Shown here in pieces: positions 43,129 to 52,899 of a DNA stretch of 64,000 bases. Below the pieces are notes generated by a model. The model did not search any database and was not told the origin of the DNA. It saw only the letters and a program-made list of their open reading frames with translations. Within the stretch, counting starts at the first letter, position 1, and every line of letters starts with the position of its first letter. A program made the translations under genes and the position numbers. The stretch comes from a virus, in the IMG/VR virus record IMGVR_UViG_3300023109_002988, positions 34,533 through 98,532 of that record. One strand, given 5' to 3'.

Positions 43129-44289
43129 ATGCCGCATTTATTAAAAGAATATTCAAAAAATCTTGGCGTTGAGCCGAGTATGCCGATGGTCAATAAACAT
43201 TTTTATCCTATTGAGCCTGATAAGTATGTCGTTATATATAATGAAAAAGATATACAATCAAAGGATTACAATTATTATCAAATTGTTATTGGTTTAACAA
43301 AAAACATCCTACATTCAAATGGTTATAAAGTTGTAGTTATAGGATCTTCGAAGAGCTTAATAGAAGGTGCTGATTATTACTATCCAAATTTAAGTTTCAG
43401 GAAGTATTGCTACATAGTTTCTAAGGCTTCCGCTTTTATATCTATAGATAACGCACTGACTCAGTATGCTAGTTGTTGCAAGGTTCCAGTTGTCAATCTC
43501 TATGGTAATATATATCCTTCCATAACGACGCCATACTGGTCCAATAAGAAAAATAAAATAGACCTATCTCCAGATTGGGATAAAAAGCCATGCCTGTCAG
43601 TTATTGATCCTAAAGAATCAATCAACAAGATCAAGCCAGAAGATGTGGCTTCTTCTTTACTTAGTGTTTTGGGTTTCTCTAGTGAGGCGAAAGTAAGATT
43701 CAAAACAAAAAGAAGAAACAAAGCAAAGCATTTTCAGGTTGATGTAATTCCGACTCGGTATGTAAAACTACCTTTGTTTGATAGAAATCTTTTAAATATA
43801 AGACTTGATCAAGGTGAAATTAACGAAGAGGCTTTATTTCATTATTGTACAAATCACGCTTGCAATATAATTACAAAAGATTCGCTGCTAGAATTAAACT
43901 CTTTGCAAAAAATATCAGCCAATATCAAAACAATAATATTCAAAGTTACAGAAGTCCCAAGCAAAATACCCGAAGTTTATTTTGAGGTTCTTAAAAAACT
44001 AGATGTAGAGTTTATGTTTTTGGTTACAAATAAAGACATAGTGGACGAAATAAGATTGGAATATTTTGATCAAGATGTTGAATTTGTAGATCTTAATAAA
44101 GAAAAGCCTTCCGATTTATCTATTGATGACAAATTTATCTCCTTTAAAACTGTAATAGATGGAGATAAGTCTTACAAATCTTTAGCTCATTGGAAAAAAA
44201 AGATTGACTCCGATAATAATATAATAGATAATCTCTACTACTGGGAAGAACTAGATTACTTTTATATTTATGAGCAAGAAAACAACTAA
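43129..44289 (+). CDS. GT9-like C-terminal domain protein (split from preceding gene)
   Basis: Starting at the ATG one base after the upstream stop, this 386-residue protein begins MPHLLKEYSKNLGVEPSMP, then KYVVIYNEKDIQSK, YKVVVIGSSKSLIEGAD and ASAFISIDNALTQYASCCKV, followed by PVVNLYGNIYPSITTPYW. These are the second-domain motifs of GT9 enzymes (donor-side Rossmann, 'iD.g..h.a.a...p.v.lfG'). Its N-terminal half is missing here but present at the end of the previous ORF, in another frame. Residues about 190-386 are unrecognised. The two products may associate to form one enzyme. It overlaps the next gene by 20 bases. Confidence 0.65.
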   Translation: MPHLLKEYSKNLGVEPSMPMVNKHFYPIEPDKYVVIYNEKDIQSKDYNYYQIVIGLTKNILHSNGYKVVVIGSSKSLIEGADYYYPNLSFRKYCYIVSKASAFISIDNALTQYASCCKVPVVNLYGNIYPSITTPYWSNKKNKIDLSPDWDKKPCLSVIDPKESINKIKPEDVASSLLSVLGFSSEAKVRFKTKRRNKAKHFQVDVIPTRYVKLPLFDRNLLNIRLDQGEINEEALFHYCTNHACNIITKDSLLELNSLQKISANIKTIIFKVTEVPSKIPEVYFEVLKKLDVEFMFLVTNKDIVDEIRLEYFDQDVEFVDLNKEKPSDLSIDDKFISFKTVIDGDKSYKSLAHWKKKIDSDNNIIDNLYYWEELDYFYIYEQENN

Positions 44290-45094
44290 GAGAAAAGCCG
44301 CAAAGAAAACAACAACGAAGACACAGCTAAAAGCCAAAAAGATTTTTGGTCCAGATGTTTACAAGAGAGATCAACATGGTCTTCTCGACTGTGTGGATTA
44401 CATTTTCAATGAGGATGGCTCTGTGAATTGGAGGGCTATGATTAAGCCAGAGTTTCTCTACCCCAACAAGGGTTGGTTTGATATGCGAGGGCAGCAAGTC
44501 CCAAGCTCTACAGAGGGTCTTAGAGACAATCAACTTTTAATTATGTTGGGGGGCATCAAAGACCTAGCTAGGTTAAGAGGTTTTCACACTGTAGGTTATG
44601 ATGTAAGAAACGTAGAAGACGGTTATGTTACCGCTCGTTGTGATATAGAGTGGATTGGTAATTATGAGTCTTCTAATAATAATGTCTGTTACGAAGATTA
44701 TGCCAACGCCTCTCTAGAAAACACGGATGCATTTTGCGAGAAGTTCTTAGAAACTATTGCTTGCAATAGAGCTTTTGTCCGTTGCGTTAGAAACTTCCTT
44801 AACATTCACATTGTAGGTGCAGATGAGATCGATAAGTCTGGCAATAGATCTTCTCAGGATCAAGGATCAACTCCTCCACAACCATCCAGCAATTCGCCTA
44901 TAACGCCTTCTGAGCTTCTTGAAAAGACTTTGAGGGACAAACATGGCGTAGACTCCTTTGAGTCGTTTAAGGACAAACTGAGAGACTTCTGGAAGGACGG
45001 CAAGTATGTTAACGAAGAGGTTAAAAACTGGAGCTCTTTCAATGATATCCCTGCAAAAGAGTCTAGGAAATTAATTGGAATACTATCAAAATGA
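44270..45094 (+). CDS. Hypothetical protein, possible recombination-linked
   Basis: The 274-residue protein has a Lys-rich start (KKTTKRKAAKKTTTKTQLKA), a globular middle (about 25-185) and a Ser/Pro linker before a C-terminal helical tail. In the middle, LLIMLGGIKDLARLRGFHTV and then IACNRAFVRCVRNFLNIHIV recall the 'A…AlkRAlr.lgi' helix of single-strand annealing proteins (RecT/Rad52-like superfamilies). I cannot confirm membership. The next gene overlaps by four bases. Phage-specific role unknown. Confidence 0.45.
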   Translation: MSKKTTKRKAAKKTTTKTQLKAKKIFGPDVYKRDQHGLLDCVDYIFNEDGSVNWRAMIKPEFLYPNKGWFDMRGQQVPSSTEGLRDNQLLIMLGGIKDLARLRGFHTVGYDVRNVEDGYVTARCDIEWIGNYESSNNNVCYEDYANASLENTDAFCEKFLETIACNRAFVRCVRNFLNIHIVGADEIDKSGNRSSQDQGSTPPQPSSNSPITPSELLEKTLRDKHGVDSFESFKDKLRDFWKDGKYVNEEVKNWSSFNDIPAKESRKLIGILSK

Positions 45095-45552
45095 TAGAAA
45101 GAATATTTACTGGTTCAAAATTCAAAGTTTTAGTTGACGATATCTTTGAATTGTTTGAAGAAGAAAATAAAAACGAGGCACACCAGTGTGGTCTTCTTCA
45201 TGATCAAGAATCCATAATTAGAAATCTTGGTCATGAGGCCCTGCTGGAGTGGGATGTATTTGTTTGGGGAAACAAAAACGAAAATGGTAAGTATGATGCC
45301 ATCGCTATTTTTATTAACGATAAAAACGTTAAATTTAATAAGTTTATTTTTTCTGAATTTGTTTGGCTTTCAAAAAACCCGAAGGTTGGTTATAGGCTGC
45401 TAAAAACAGCTATTGATTACGCTAGAGAGAGAGGTTTTGAATACGTATCTATTAGCAGTGTAGAGAAAACAAAAAAGTCGGAAAGAAACGAAAGGTTTTA
45501 TGAAAAGATAGGTTTTGTAAAAGACACAACAACATATATAGCTAAATTATGA
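45091..45552 (+). CDS. GNAT-like acetyltransferase domain protein
   Basis: The 153-residue protein has the GNAT layout: YDAIAIFINDKNVKFNKFIF (central strands), a helix with RLLKTAIDYARERGFEYVSI (the acetyl-CoA helix and strand 5), and the closing RNERFYEKIGFVKDTTTYIA, which matches the family's N..A..fYeklGF…Y ending. The Q/RxxGxG/A loop is not well conserved (KVGYR). Substrate unknown. Similar genes occur near phage structural regions. Coupled by ATGA to both neighbours. Confidence 0.65.
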   Translation: MIERIFTGSKFKVLVDDIFELFEEENKNEAHQCGLLHDQESIIRNLGHEALLEWDVFVWGNKNENGKYDAIAIFINDKNVKFNKFIFSEFVWLSKNPKVGYRLLKTAIDYARERGFEYVSISSVEKTKKSERNERFYEKIGFVKDTTTYIAKL

Positions 45553-45713
45553 ACAAAAAAGTATCAAAAAGAATAAGAAAGATCATCAATCCACAAGATG
45601 AGGTGACAAGAAGGGTTTACAGGAGAGCTAAAAAGCAGTATAAAATGGTTCCTAAAAACCTTAAAGAAGATTTTCTTAAGTCTCTAGACCATATGATTAA
45701 TGGCGACTCTTAA
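45549..45713 (+). CDS. Small basic hypothetical protein, 54 aa
   Basis: The ATG overlaps the stop of the GNAT-like gene (ATGA). The 54-residue product (MNKKVSKRIRKIINPQDEVT…) is strongly basic in its first 38 residues, with RRVYRRAKKQYKMVPKNL in the middle, and ends in an acidic tip. Similar short RIRK…RR.YR..KK.Y proteins are seen in several phages without known function. It may bind nucleic acid. Its stop directly abuts the stop of the convergent tail gene; the two share no spacer. Confidence 0.6.
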   Translation: MNKKVSKRIRKIINPQDEVTRRVYRRAKKQYKMVPKNLKEDFLKSLDHMINGDS

Positions 45714-47387
45714 TTAAATTGAAGTTTTGTAATACTTGAAAATGTCAAATTCGTTTCCAGATGTATTGCACAGTAACATAATACCGCTGTCCGTATAAGA
45801 CAGTCCAAAGTCTACTGAATCATCTTCTGATTTATTATCTATTATTTTAAATAATGGGTATCCAAAGTTTCCAACTTCCTGTGAAGTTCCAGTTGGAACT
45901 ATAGTTATTTTTCTAGACTCTACAGAATAAAAATCTTCTTGTTTTCTGAATTCAAAAGTATAATCAAAAGTAGTATTTACCCACTTACCATACTCATCTA
46001 AAATCATAGAATTATATTCTGGTTCTCCTCCTAAATAAGAGTATTCTTCATATATAGGTTTCACTTGTTGTGGGTTGTCTTTATCTACAAAAATCTTATC
46101 TAATATTCCAGATTCATAGTATAACACAGAGTCTATATTTCTCTCTCTGTATTTAATAGACGCTGAAGATCCAGAGCTATTAATTTTAATTTCTGAAGAG
46201 GAAACTACGTTTTCTTCTGGCTCTATATATTTGTCCATAGTTAAAGGTCCTACTATAAACTCTTCACCTTTTCCTATAAGAGAATATGGTATGAATTTTA
46301 ACCATGTTTTTTGGTTGTATTCTAAACCAACTTCTTCAGTATAGTTTTCGTATACATCTTTTTGTTGTATATCGGTTATTTTTTTAACAAAGGAAAAACC
46401 TTCTAAATTTAAAGAATCACCTTTGTATTGATAAAGATCTATATGAGAGTATTCTGTATAATCAGTGTTGTTTAACAAATTAACCTCGACCTGTATCTCA
46501 TCTTCTGGTATTTGCCCAGTAAAATAAGGAAGTTTAATTATCCCGCTATTAACTACAGGTGGTTCTTTTATTCGATCCAGGATGTAGCCGCTACCCATAT
46601 CATCTGAATAAAATCCGAATGGGTTATTGACATCCTTTGATCCTGATGATATAAGGAATGAACCATTTGGGCTATAATCCATTATTAGAAGAGACCATGA
46701 ACCTTCGTTTTGAAATCCTGAAAATTGTGAGGAAAAATTATCATAGCTAGCATATTCATATAATTCTTTTTCATTAAATTCCCATGTTAACTGGCCCTCC
46801 CAAGGGTAATAAGATCCTTCGTGTAATACTTCTCCAGATGTTATATATCTAGATGCTGTTTCAATTCCATCGGACTTGTACATCTTTCCAGTATACAGAT
46901 AACCTGATGGTTGTAGATTGCCACTAAAAAACACACCAAGAGATTCATCATAATCCGTTGTGCCATTGCTATCAACGGTTTTTACGCCGCTTATCTCTAA
47001 GTTATTTGCATATAAGGATATATATCCAGAGGGACTGTAAACACTTGTTTCGTCTATTACTGTAGCTATAACTCCAAAATCTTTTTTGTAACTACCAAAA
47101 ATCAATTCATTAGCTCTTTCTGTAAATAACAGTTTATTGCTTTGTCCACTTTGAAAATTTTTCTCAACTATGTTGCCATTTTCATCGGTTATATCAAAAA
47201 TAATACCATCGCAAAAAGGGCTTTGTCTTACATTCTCTTTGTTGTATAGAATATCTCCATTTCTATCCCTTATTTTGAAAGTTACTTCAACATCTTTTTT
47301 TGTATGTATTCCGCTACCAGAGCCCAAGGTGGTTAAATCTTGAGAGTCGTAACCAAATATCGGCTGAAATTCTTTTATATCTTTCAT
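45714..47387 (-). CDS. Tail-tip-associated structural protein of unknown family
   Basis: The 557-residue protein is mostly beta-rich, with low-complexity Ser/Gly/Tyr stretches and no cysteine pattern. Segments like KDVEVTFKIRDRNGDILYN, then SPSGYISLYANNLEISG and EIKINSSGSSASIKYRER look like repeated immunoglobulin- or lectin-like sandwich modules. I do not recognise a family. It is the last gene of the L-K-I-J tail-tip unit, five bases after J, where siphophages often place side fibres or distal tip proteins. That position is the only evidence for a virion role. Confidence 0.6.
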   Translation of the reverse strand: MKDIKEFQPIFGYDSQDLTTLGSGSGIHTKKDVEVTFKIRDRNGDILYNKENVRQSPFCDGIIFDITDENGNIVEKNFQSGQSNKLLFTERANELIFGSYKKDFGVIATVIDETSVYSPSGYISLYANNLEISGVKTVDSNGTTDYDESLGVFFSGNLQPSGYLYTGKMYKSDGIETASRYITSGEVLHEGSYYPWEGQLTWEFNEKELYEYASYDNFSSQFSGFQNEGSWSLLIMDYSPNGSFLISSGSKDVNNPFGFYSDDMGSGYILDRIKEPPVVNSGIIKLPYFTGQIPEDEIQVEVNLLNNTDYTEYSHIDLYQYKGDSLNLEGFSFVKKITDIQQKDVYENYTEEVGLEYNQKTWLKFIPYSLIGKGEEFIVGPLTMDKYIEPEENVVSSSEIKINSSGSSASIKYRERNIDSVLYYESGILDKIFVDKDNPQQVKPIYEEYSYLGGEPEYNSMILDEYGKWVNTTFDYTFEFRKQEDFYSVESRKITIVPTGTSQEVGNFGYPLFKIIDNKSEDDSVDFGLSYTDSGIMLLCNTSGNEFDIFKYYKTSI

Positions 47388-47391
47388 TAAA

Positions 47392-50300
47392 TTAATTTAT
47401 TATTATGCCATCTAAAACAGCGCCTTCTATTACGGTATCTTCTTGAAGAGAGTCTATATTTAGGTTTGTATAGTATATTGGTGAATCAAGATAATGAGTA
47501 TAATAATCATTATTATCGAATTCAGCTCCAAGAGCTTGTAGTGATAATCTATACTGACCATTAGCGGTTATCTCTTCGAAATCAAAAGAAGTTTCTTGCG
47601 TATCGTAGTATGTATAATCCAATTCAAATGCAGGTCTAATACCTAATCTATATCCTGTAGCATTTTTAACATTTCTCCAAGTTCCTTCTATGGTCACGGT
47701 TGTGTTGCCGCCTAGAACAGATATATTTCTGGCTGTCCACGTAACCCTATCTGGGGTGTTTAATGTAAAGTATTTAGATTGATCTACTTGGTAATCTTCT
47801 GAGTAAGGGTTTACATAAACACTTTGATCTGAAAAGTTTGTTTCTTCTATTTCTCTATACTTTCCGCTTTTGTATTGACTCGCTATAACCTCATATGAAT
47901 GAGAATCTTCTTCGTTAATTGTTGTGACCTTATAAACCCTATCTGATGTGTCTTTTCTTTTAAATCTATATATGGATCCTTTTGGAATCAATGGTGTAAA
48001 AATTGAGCTTTCATCGTTTTGGTCTACATATAAGGTATAACCAATGCTATCTTCATTAGCTGCTACTCCAGAAGCTATTTTTATATCTTTTATTTGTTTT
48101 GTTTCGTTGATTTTGATGTCATCATCTACTATAGCCCCTTGTGTTTCTCTAAGGTCTAGCCATTTATCGGAAAGATTAAAACTTTCTGCCGTGTTTCTTC
48201 CGTCTCCTACTGTAGTGAATCTATACCAATTATAATTTAGGTCGCTATTATCATAGTCTGCGAAGTCATCCGCCCACTCTCCGTTTGTTTCTCCACTGGT
48301 TGCTGATATATATTTGTCGTAAGTAGTGCTGTGTGTAAAAGCTTCTCCTGTAGAGAATACCCAGCCAGTGTATTGAGTAGAATACCATAAGAAGTGTTTT
48401 GTGCCGTTTTCCTCTCCAGTGTAAAACGGATATTCATCTCTTAATACTTTTGTATTTAAACCCTCAAGTTTTTTGTCTCTAAATCCTTCTTGGTATGAAT
48501 CAAATTCATAGTAACCATCTAATCTTTTGCCTTCAAAAGCAGACGGGGTGTTAAATAAAGTAAAGAAATCGTGTCTTGATCTATCTTGCAAAAGTATTTC
48601 TTCAATGTCTTCTATCTGTTGTGTTCCAGTTGGTATGTATACAGTAAGATAGCCCTCAAAATTATCATCATCATAAAAATCAGATATCCTTATTGAATTA
48701 TTTTCTTGGTTCACACCTAAAACTCTTCCAAAATTACTTGTTAGTGTTTTTAGCTCATCCTCAATAATTATCAAGTCGCCAGGTCTTACAAGTATTCCTT
48801 CTAGCCCCGTAGAAAATGAAACATTTTCGTTTTCTTGTGTCGCTTTATAAAGAAGGTGGCTTCCGAACCTCCTTGCTTGTGCTCTAGATGTAACGCCGAA
48901 AGCGTCTATTTTTGTTTTAATTATACCTCTTTCTCTTATATCTTGTTCGTTTTCTAGATACTCTACTTTTGGTTGGTAATCATCTTCTGCATCATTATAG
49001 CCCACTTCTAGAGCATTGTATTGTTCGTCTTTAAGAAGCGCTGAGTAATTAAATACTCCTTCGACCACATTCGTGTTGTTGAAAACCATTACTGGTTCTT
49101 TTATCCTATCATCAGAAAAAGAAACGACTGAATCCGTAAAATAAAACAGTCCTTTAAAGTTGCTGGCTACAAGGTTCAAGGCATCGAATACTTTTATATC
49201 TCTTTGAAATAAAGTGTTGCATGTGTATCTTGGTTGTCTCCCACCCTTTGCTGCATTTACTTGTACTATATTATCAGAAACCCCTTCGAAGTAACCATTT
49301 ACGTCAACTGCATCGCAAAATCTACCTATTTTATATAGTTGCCATTTGTTTATTTGATTCTGCTCTATTAAGTCTCCTAGACCTATTTGATAGTCAGTCA
49401 AAAGATCATAAAGTATCCATGCTGGATTGTCTGTCCATCCTAGTTTAAATGTACCATCCCAGTCTCCATCGTAAACTCTTGTTTGGTCTGATTTACCAGC
49501 ATTCTCAAGATCTTCAGCACTTAGCCAATATCTTTTGTCTGTACCTCCAGGGTTTAATGGCGTATAATTAGAAGGTATTTTCACCTTTTTCATCCTAACG
49601 TCATATGACCTTGATGGTATTTCTCCGAAAGTTCTTGAATCTAATTTTGTACCCACTAAAGCTGAAAAGGGGTAGTTCAAGGTTCTTGGTACGATCTCCG
49701 TAACCTTTGCAAGGTTTGCTGTTTTTTGAATTAGAGTCGAGTTAGATTCTGTAGATAGTTTAGTTACTTTTATATACCTTTCTCGGAAAATTTGCTCAAA
49801 TCCATATTTTTGACTTACTTGTGGGTCTGGCAACTCGAATGACTCAATAACAGATCCGCTGAATTCAGACTCGTTGCCATTTTTATCGTTGTATAATTGT
49901 TTTACATAACTTAATTGAGACTTATTATTAATATTGTCTGGGTTGCCAATATCTACAGCTGCTCCACCTTCGATCAAAGATAGGACCCTGAAAAAACGAT
50001 CATATGACTTCACAAATTGTCCCTTTGCACTTGAGTTTTGTGGCGCTATGTAACCAACCTCCACCCTAAAGTTTACAATTGTGGGCATCTTGGACCCGAC
50101 TATTTTACTTTTATCCCAACTTTTTTCATCTACATGAATAGTGTCCCATAATCCCTCTATATTCAAAGTTATATAACAGGATTCAACGTTTGGGTTGTAT
50201 ATAACGTGGGTGACTGGCTGTGCTTTTTCGTTATAGTCTTGTTTAAAGCTGTTCCAATCTGAAAAATTGAATGATCTAAATCCAAGGTGCTGTGGTGAAG

Positions 50301-52239
50301 AAGGTCTTTTGTCGCTACTGCCCTCTTCTACGGCCAGTAGCCATTCATTCTCTCCAGTCTCCAAATTAATCGCCATCTTTGGTATTGTATTTGGCTCTGG
50401 AATACCTTTTCGTCCATCTGAATTACTCCTTGAGTTCTGCTCGCTTACAATTAAAGATCTCTGCCTTGGGTTGCCGTCCTTGTCTGTTTTATTACCGTCT
50501 GCATCAAAATTCCACAAAGACTGCATTCTCCTGTTTAAGTCTACATTAAAAGGGCCTAATAATCTTTTTTGTATATCTCTATCTAAATATATATTTTTAA
50601 AGAAACTCAGTGGCGTTTGTTGGTTGGGTCCTGATCCATCTCTATATTCAGCTAATACATTTAGAAAATTGTATTTTGTTGATCCTCCTCCAGTGATTTT
50701 AGGCATCTTAAAAACTCCAAGGCCTGTTACTTTATTGTAAAACTCAATTTCAGAATTAAGCATTGCGAAGCACTTTAATTGCCCTTCTGCTACCACTTTA
50801 GTGCTGGAGTTCACAGACGCTTTCGTTAATTCTCCGACTTTACTTTTGACCTCGGTGTTAATAAAATTCAAATAAAAACCTTTGATCTTTCCGTTCCATT
50901 TCCCTGTTTGGCTATCTAATACAGGTATCAACATATTTATAGAGTTTTTGTCTCTTGAGTACCAATCGTAATTGCCGCTATATTCCTCTAATATAAAATC
51001 AAGTTCGTTGGTTAGTGGCGTTCCATCTAATTCATTTGTGAATTCGTACTCATTAGCAGAAGTGTAACCGTCTAGTACATAACTAGAATCGTATTTAAAG
51101 GCTATGTAGGGCTTTGCTAATTCTTGCTGTGAAGTTGCATTGGAATTTTGTATTTCAAAGTCGGAGGCTCTTCCAAATTTATTTTTTACTTGTGTTATAA
51201 AGCTGGCCGAATTAAAGTTTCCAGAAGAAAGCTTAAACCCATAAGCCTCTAGTTTTTTCTTTAGATATTCCCACTCATAAGTGTTACCACGTTTATTGGC
51301 ATTTATATTTATAAGATCACTCAACCCAGTTCTAGCTACGGAATTACGCTGGATTTCTTTTCCTCCTTGTGTATATGGTTGCACACAAGTCGTATTTCCA
51401 TAACTATAAGGACTACAAACTCCATGTGAAAAAAACGATTTCCAAGTTCTAAATATTTCATCTTCAATATGAGACCATGATGGAGAATACTCCATAATTA
51501 GGGTTGGGTTTTTTATGCTTCCATCTATTAACGCTCTATAAGGACAGCTTTCATTATAAAATTTCTGACCTTGGGTAAGTGGCCACTCATACCTACCGCC
51601 TTGTGATGAGGATTTTGTCCACCTTTGATCTCCATATTTTTTAATCCCTAAGCTTTTGGTTTTTTCTTGTTTTCCTTTGTGGTAGTTCACCAAATTTGCT
51701 CTCACCCAATAAGACATTGGTTTCGAATTAGAAAAAGACAATCCAGATACACTTAATAAATTAAGATTAAAATAATATGTTTCATACTCTAGTATATTGT
51801 TGTACTTTCCATATCTATTCTTAACAACGCTCATAGTTGTTTCAAATGCCTGTTGTCTTCTTGGATTTTCGTAACTTAAAGATGTTATTTTTGCTATTTC
51901 CTTCAATCTAGCTATAATATCAGTCTCTACATCATGTCCCTCAAAAGACGATTCGCCTACTCTTATTTTCTCTGAAGAAACCGACTGCTCTATAGGCACA
52001 CCATTTAAATAAATGCCCTGCAACAACTGGCTGTTGTCGAGTCTAGACCCAAACCTATTGCAAAGTCCGTCTATTGGTCCTTGACATATTAAATCTACTG
52101 CTTCCGAAAACTGATAAGAAGCTCCTAGCTTATAAGAACCAACTCTTGGAGGTGTCAATACTGGTGGTTTCGGAGGAGGTGGTTTGCCACCGCCTTTTTT
52201 TGATCCAGCGTAAGTGAATTTTTTATTTAAATGTTTCAT
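47392..52239 (-). CDS. Tail tip protein J-like (host specificity / central fibre)
   Basis: The 1615-residue protein has the J N-terminal pattern: SYQFSEAVDLICQGPIDGLC and LLQGIYLNGVPIE (compare SvSEGPIeGl and iyLdgTPv in lambda J). Further on it shows QYNALEVGYNDAEDDYQPKV, then SRAQARRFGSHLLYKA, and LEGILVRPGDLIIIEDE, which are J/TipJ hub-domain hallmarks. The C-terminal 150 residues look like fibronectin-type modules (RVTWTARNISVLGG…, WRNVKNATGYRLGIRP). It forms the central hub and tip and usually binds the receptor. It is about 480 residues longer than lambda J; the extra length lies in residues 130-700. Pro-rich KPPPPKPP is near the N-terminus. Confidence 0.9.
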   Translation of the reverse strand: MKHLNKKFTYAGSKKGGGKPPPPKPPVLTPPRVGSYKLGASYQFSEAVDLICQGPIDGLCNRFGSRLDNSQLLQGIYLNGVPIEQSVSSEKIRVGESSFEGHDVETDIIARLKEIAKITSLSYENPRRQQAFETTMSVVKNRYGKYNNILEYETYYFNLNLLSVSGLSFSNSKPMSYWVRANLVNYHKGKQEKTKSLGIKKYGDQRWTKSSSQGGRYEWPLTQGQKFYNESCPYRALIDGSIKNPTLIMEYSPSWSHIEDEIFRTWKSFFSHGVCSPYSYGNTTCVQPYTQGGKEIQRNSVARTGLSDLININANKRGNTYEWEYLKKKLEAYGFKLSSGNFNSASFITQVKNKFGRASDFEIQNSNATSQQELAKPYIAFKYDSSYVLDGYTSANEYEFTNELDGTPLTNELDFILEEYSGNYDWYSRDKNSINMLIPVLDSQTGKWNGKIKGFYLNFINTEVKSKVGELTKASVNSSTKVVAEGQLKCFAMLNSEIEFYNKVTGLGVFKMPKITGGGSTKYNFLNVLAEYRDGSGPNQQTPLSFFKNIYLDRDIQKRLLGPFNVDLNRRMQSLWNFDADGNKTDKDGNPRQRSLIVSEQNSRSNSDGRKGIPEPNTIPKMAINLETGENEWLLAVEEGSSDKRPSSPQHLGFRSFNFSDWNSFKQDYNEKAQPVTHVIYNPNVESCYITLNIEGLWDTIHVDEKSWDKSKIVGSKMPTIVNFRVEVGYIAPQNSSAKGQFVKSYDRFFRVLSLIEGGAAVDIGNPDNINNKSQLSYVKQLYNDKNGNESEFSGSVIESFELPDPQVSQKYGFEQIFRERYIKVTKLSTESNSTLIQKTANLAKVTEIVPRTLNYPFSALVGTKLDSRTFGEIPSRSYDVRMKKVKIPSNYTPLNPGGTDKRYWLSAEDLENAGKSDQTRVYDGDWDGTFKLGWTDNPAWILYDLLTDYQIGLGDLIEQNQINKWQLYKIGRFCDAVDVNGYFEGVSDNIVQVNAAKGGRQPRYTCNTLFQRDIKVFDALNLVASNFKGLFYFTDSVVSFSDDRIKEPVMVFNNTNVVEGVFNYSALLKDEQYNALEVGYNDAEDDYQPKVEYLENEQDIRERGIIKTKIDAFGVTSRAQARRFGSHLLYKATQENENVSFSTGLEGILVRPGDLIIIEDELKTLTSNFGRVLGVNQENNSIRISDFYDDDNFEGYLTVYIPTGTQQIEDIEEILLQDRSRHDFFTLFNTPSAFEGKRLDGYYEFDSYQEGFRDKKLEGLNTKVLRDEYPFYTGEENGTKHFLWYSTQYTGWVFSTGEAFTHSTTYDKYISATSGETNGEWADDFADYDNSDLNYNWYRFTTVGDGRNTAESFNLSDKWLDLRETQGAIVDDDIKINETKQIKDIKIASGVAANEDSIGYTLYVDQNDESSIFTPLIPKGSIYRFKRKDTSDRVYKVTTINEEDSHSYEVIASQYKSGKYREIEETNFSDQSVYVNPYSEDYQVDQSKYFTLNTPDRVTWTARNISVLGGNTTVTIEGTWRNVKNATGYRLGIRPAFELDYTYYDTQETSFDFEEITANGQYRLSLQALGAEFDNNDYYTHYLDSPIYYTNLNIDSLQEDTVIEGAVLDGIIIN

Positions 52240-52242
52240 TTC

Positions 52243-52899
52243 TTATTGTGGAGCTGACACCTCGGATGGAGCTTCAGATTTAGTATTGTCATTTCTGTAA
52301 GAATTTGACTGCATCGCTTGTAAAGGAAGCACGTTTTGTGGGTATGTCTTTACTGTACCCTGAATAACTTGAGAGCCCACTCTCAACCTACCGTAACCAA
52401 CAGGGACGGCTACCCCTTGAGCCGCTACATTAGCTCTATTAGCAAAAGCAAAGGATTTAGTTAATGCAGTTACTGATTGTTCTGCTGCTACAGCATCTGG
52501 AAAATCTGGTTTGGGGGCTAGCAATAAAGATAGTCCAGTAGAAAGAAAAATACCACCAACAATACCTAAAGCTGCACCTATAGTTCCTCCAACTATACCA
52601 CCAGCTATCAATCCAGCAGCTCCAACTACAGCTGCGACAACGCCTTGGCCACAAACTATAGGAACAAAGTCTATTCTCTTTGGTCTTTTATCCCCCAGGC
52701 TTTTTTTATCCATTACTGTTTTACCATCCACAACTAAGCAGTAGTTTAAACCCATTTGAGAAAGACTATTTAGTTTTTTTAAAAATCCAGATTTATTACA
52801 ATCTATAGCGTCAATTAGCGTGTGGATATTATCCAGACTTAAATTTAACTCTTCTCCGAATTCTTTAGCTAAGATTCCATGTAGTTTTATATTAGTCAT
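52243..52899 (-). CDS. Tail assembly protein I-like (TipI)
   Basis: The 218-residue protein follows the lambda I plan. A ubiquitin-like N-terminal domain (TNIKLHGILAKEFGEELNLS) is followed by a strongly hydrophobic Gly/Ala-rich segment (AAVVGAAGLIAGGIVGGTIG, about 90-125). The C-terminal motif is NRANVAAQGVAVPVGYGRLR followed by VGSQVIQG (compare N.....G.pVPv.YGrl.VGS). TipI is needed for tail-tip assembly and may take part in DNA passage through the membrane. It overlaps the K-like gene by eight bases and precedes J by three. Confidence 0.9.
   Translation of the reverse strand: MTNIKLHGILAKEFGEELNLSLDNIHTLIDAIDCNKSGFLKKLNSLSQMGLNYCLVVDGKTVMDKKSLGDKRPKRIDFVPIVCGQGVVAAVVGAAGLIAGGIVGGTIGAALGIVGGIFLSTGLSLLLAPKPDFPDAVAAEQSVTALTKSFAFANRANVAAQGVAVPVGYGRLRVGSQVIQGTVKTYPQNVLPLQAMQSNSYRNDNTKSEAPSEVSAPQ

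Noticed and set aside
50267-50740. 157-codon plus-strand frame inside the J gene
   Set aside because: It lies wholly opposite a clear J homologue, with low-complexity Ser/Leu content and no start signal.
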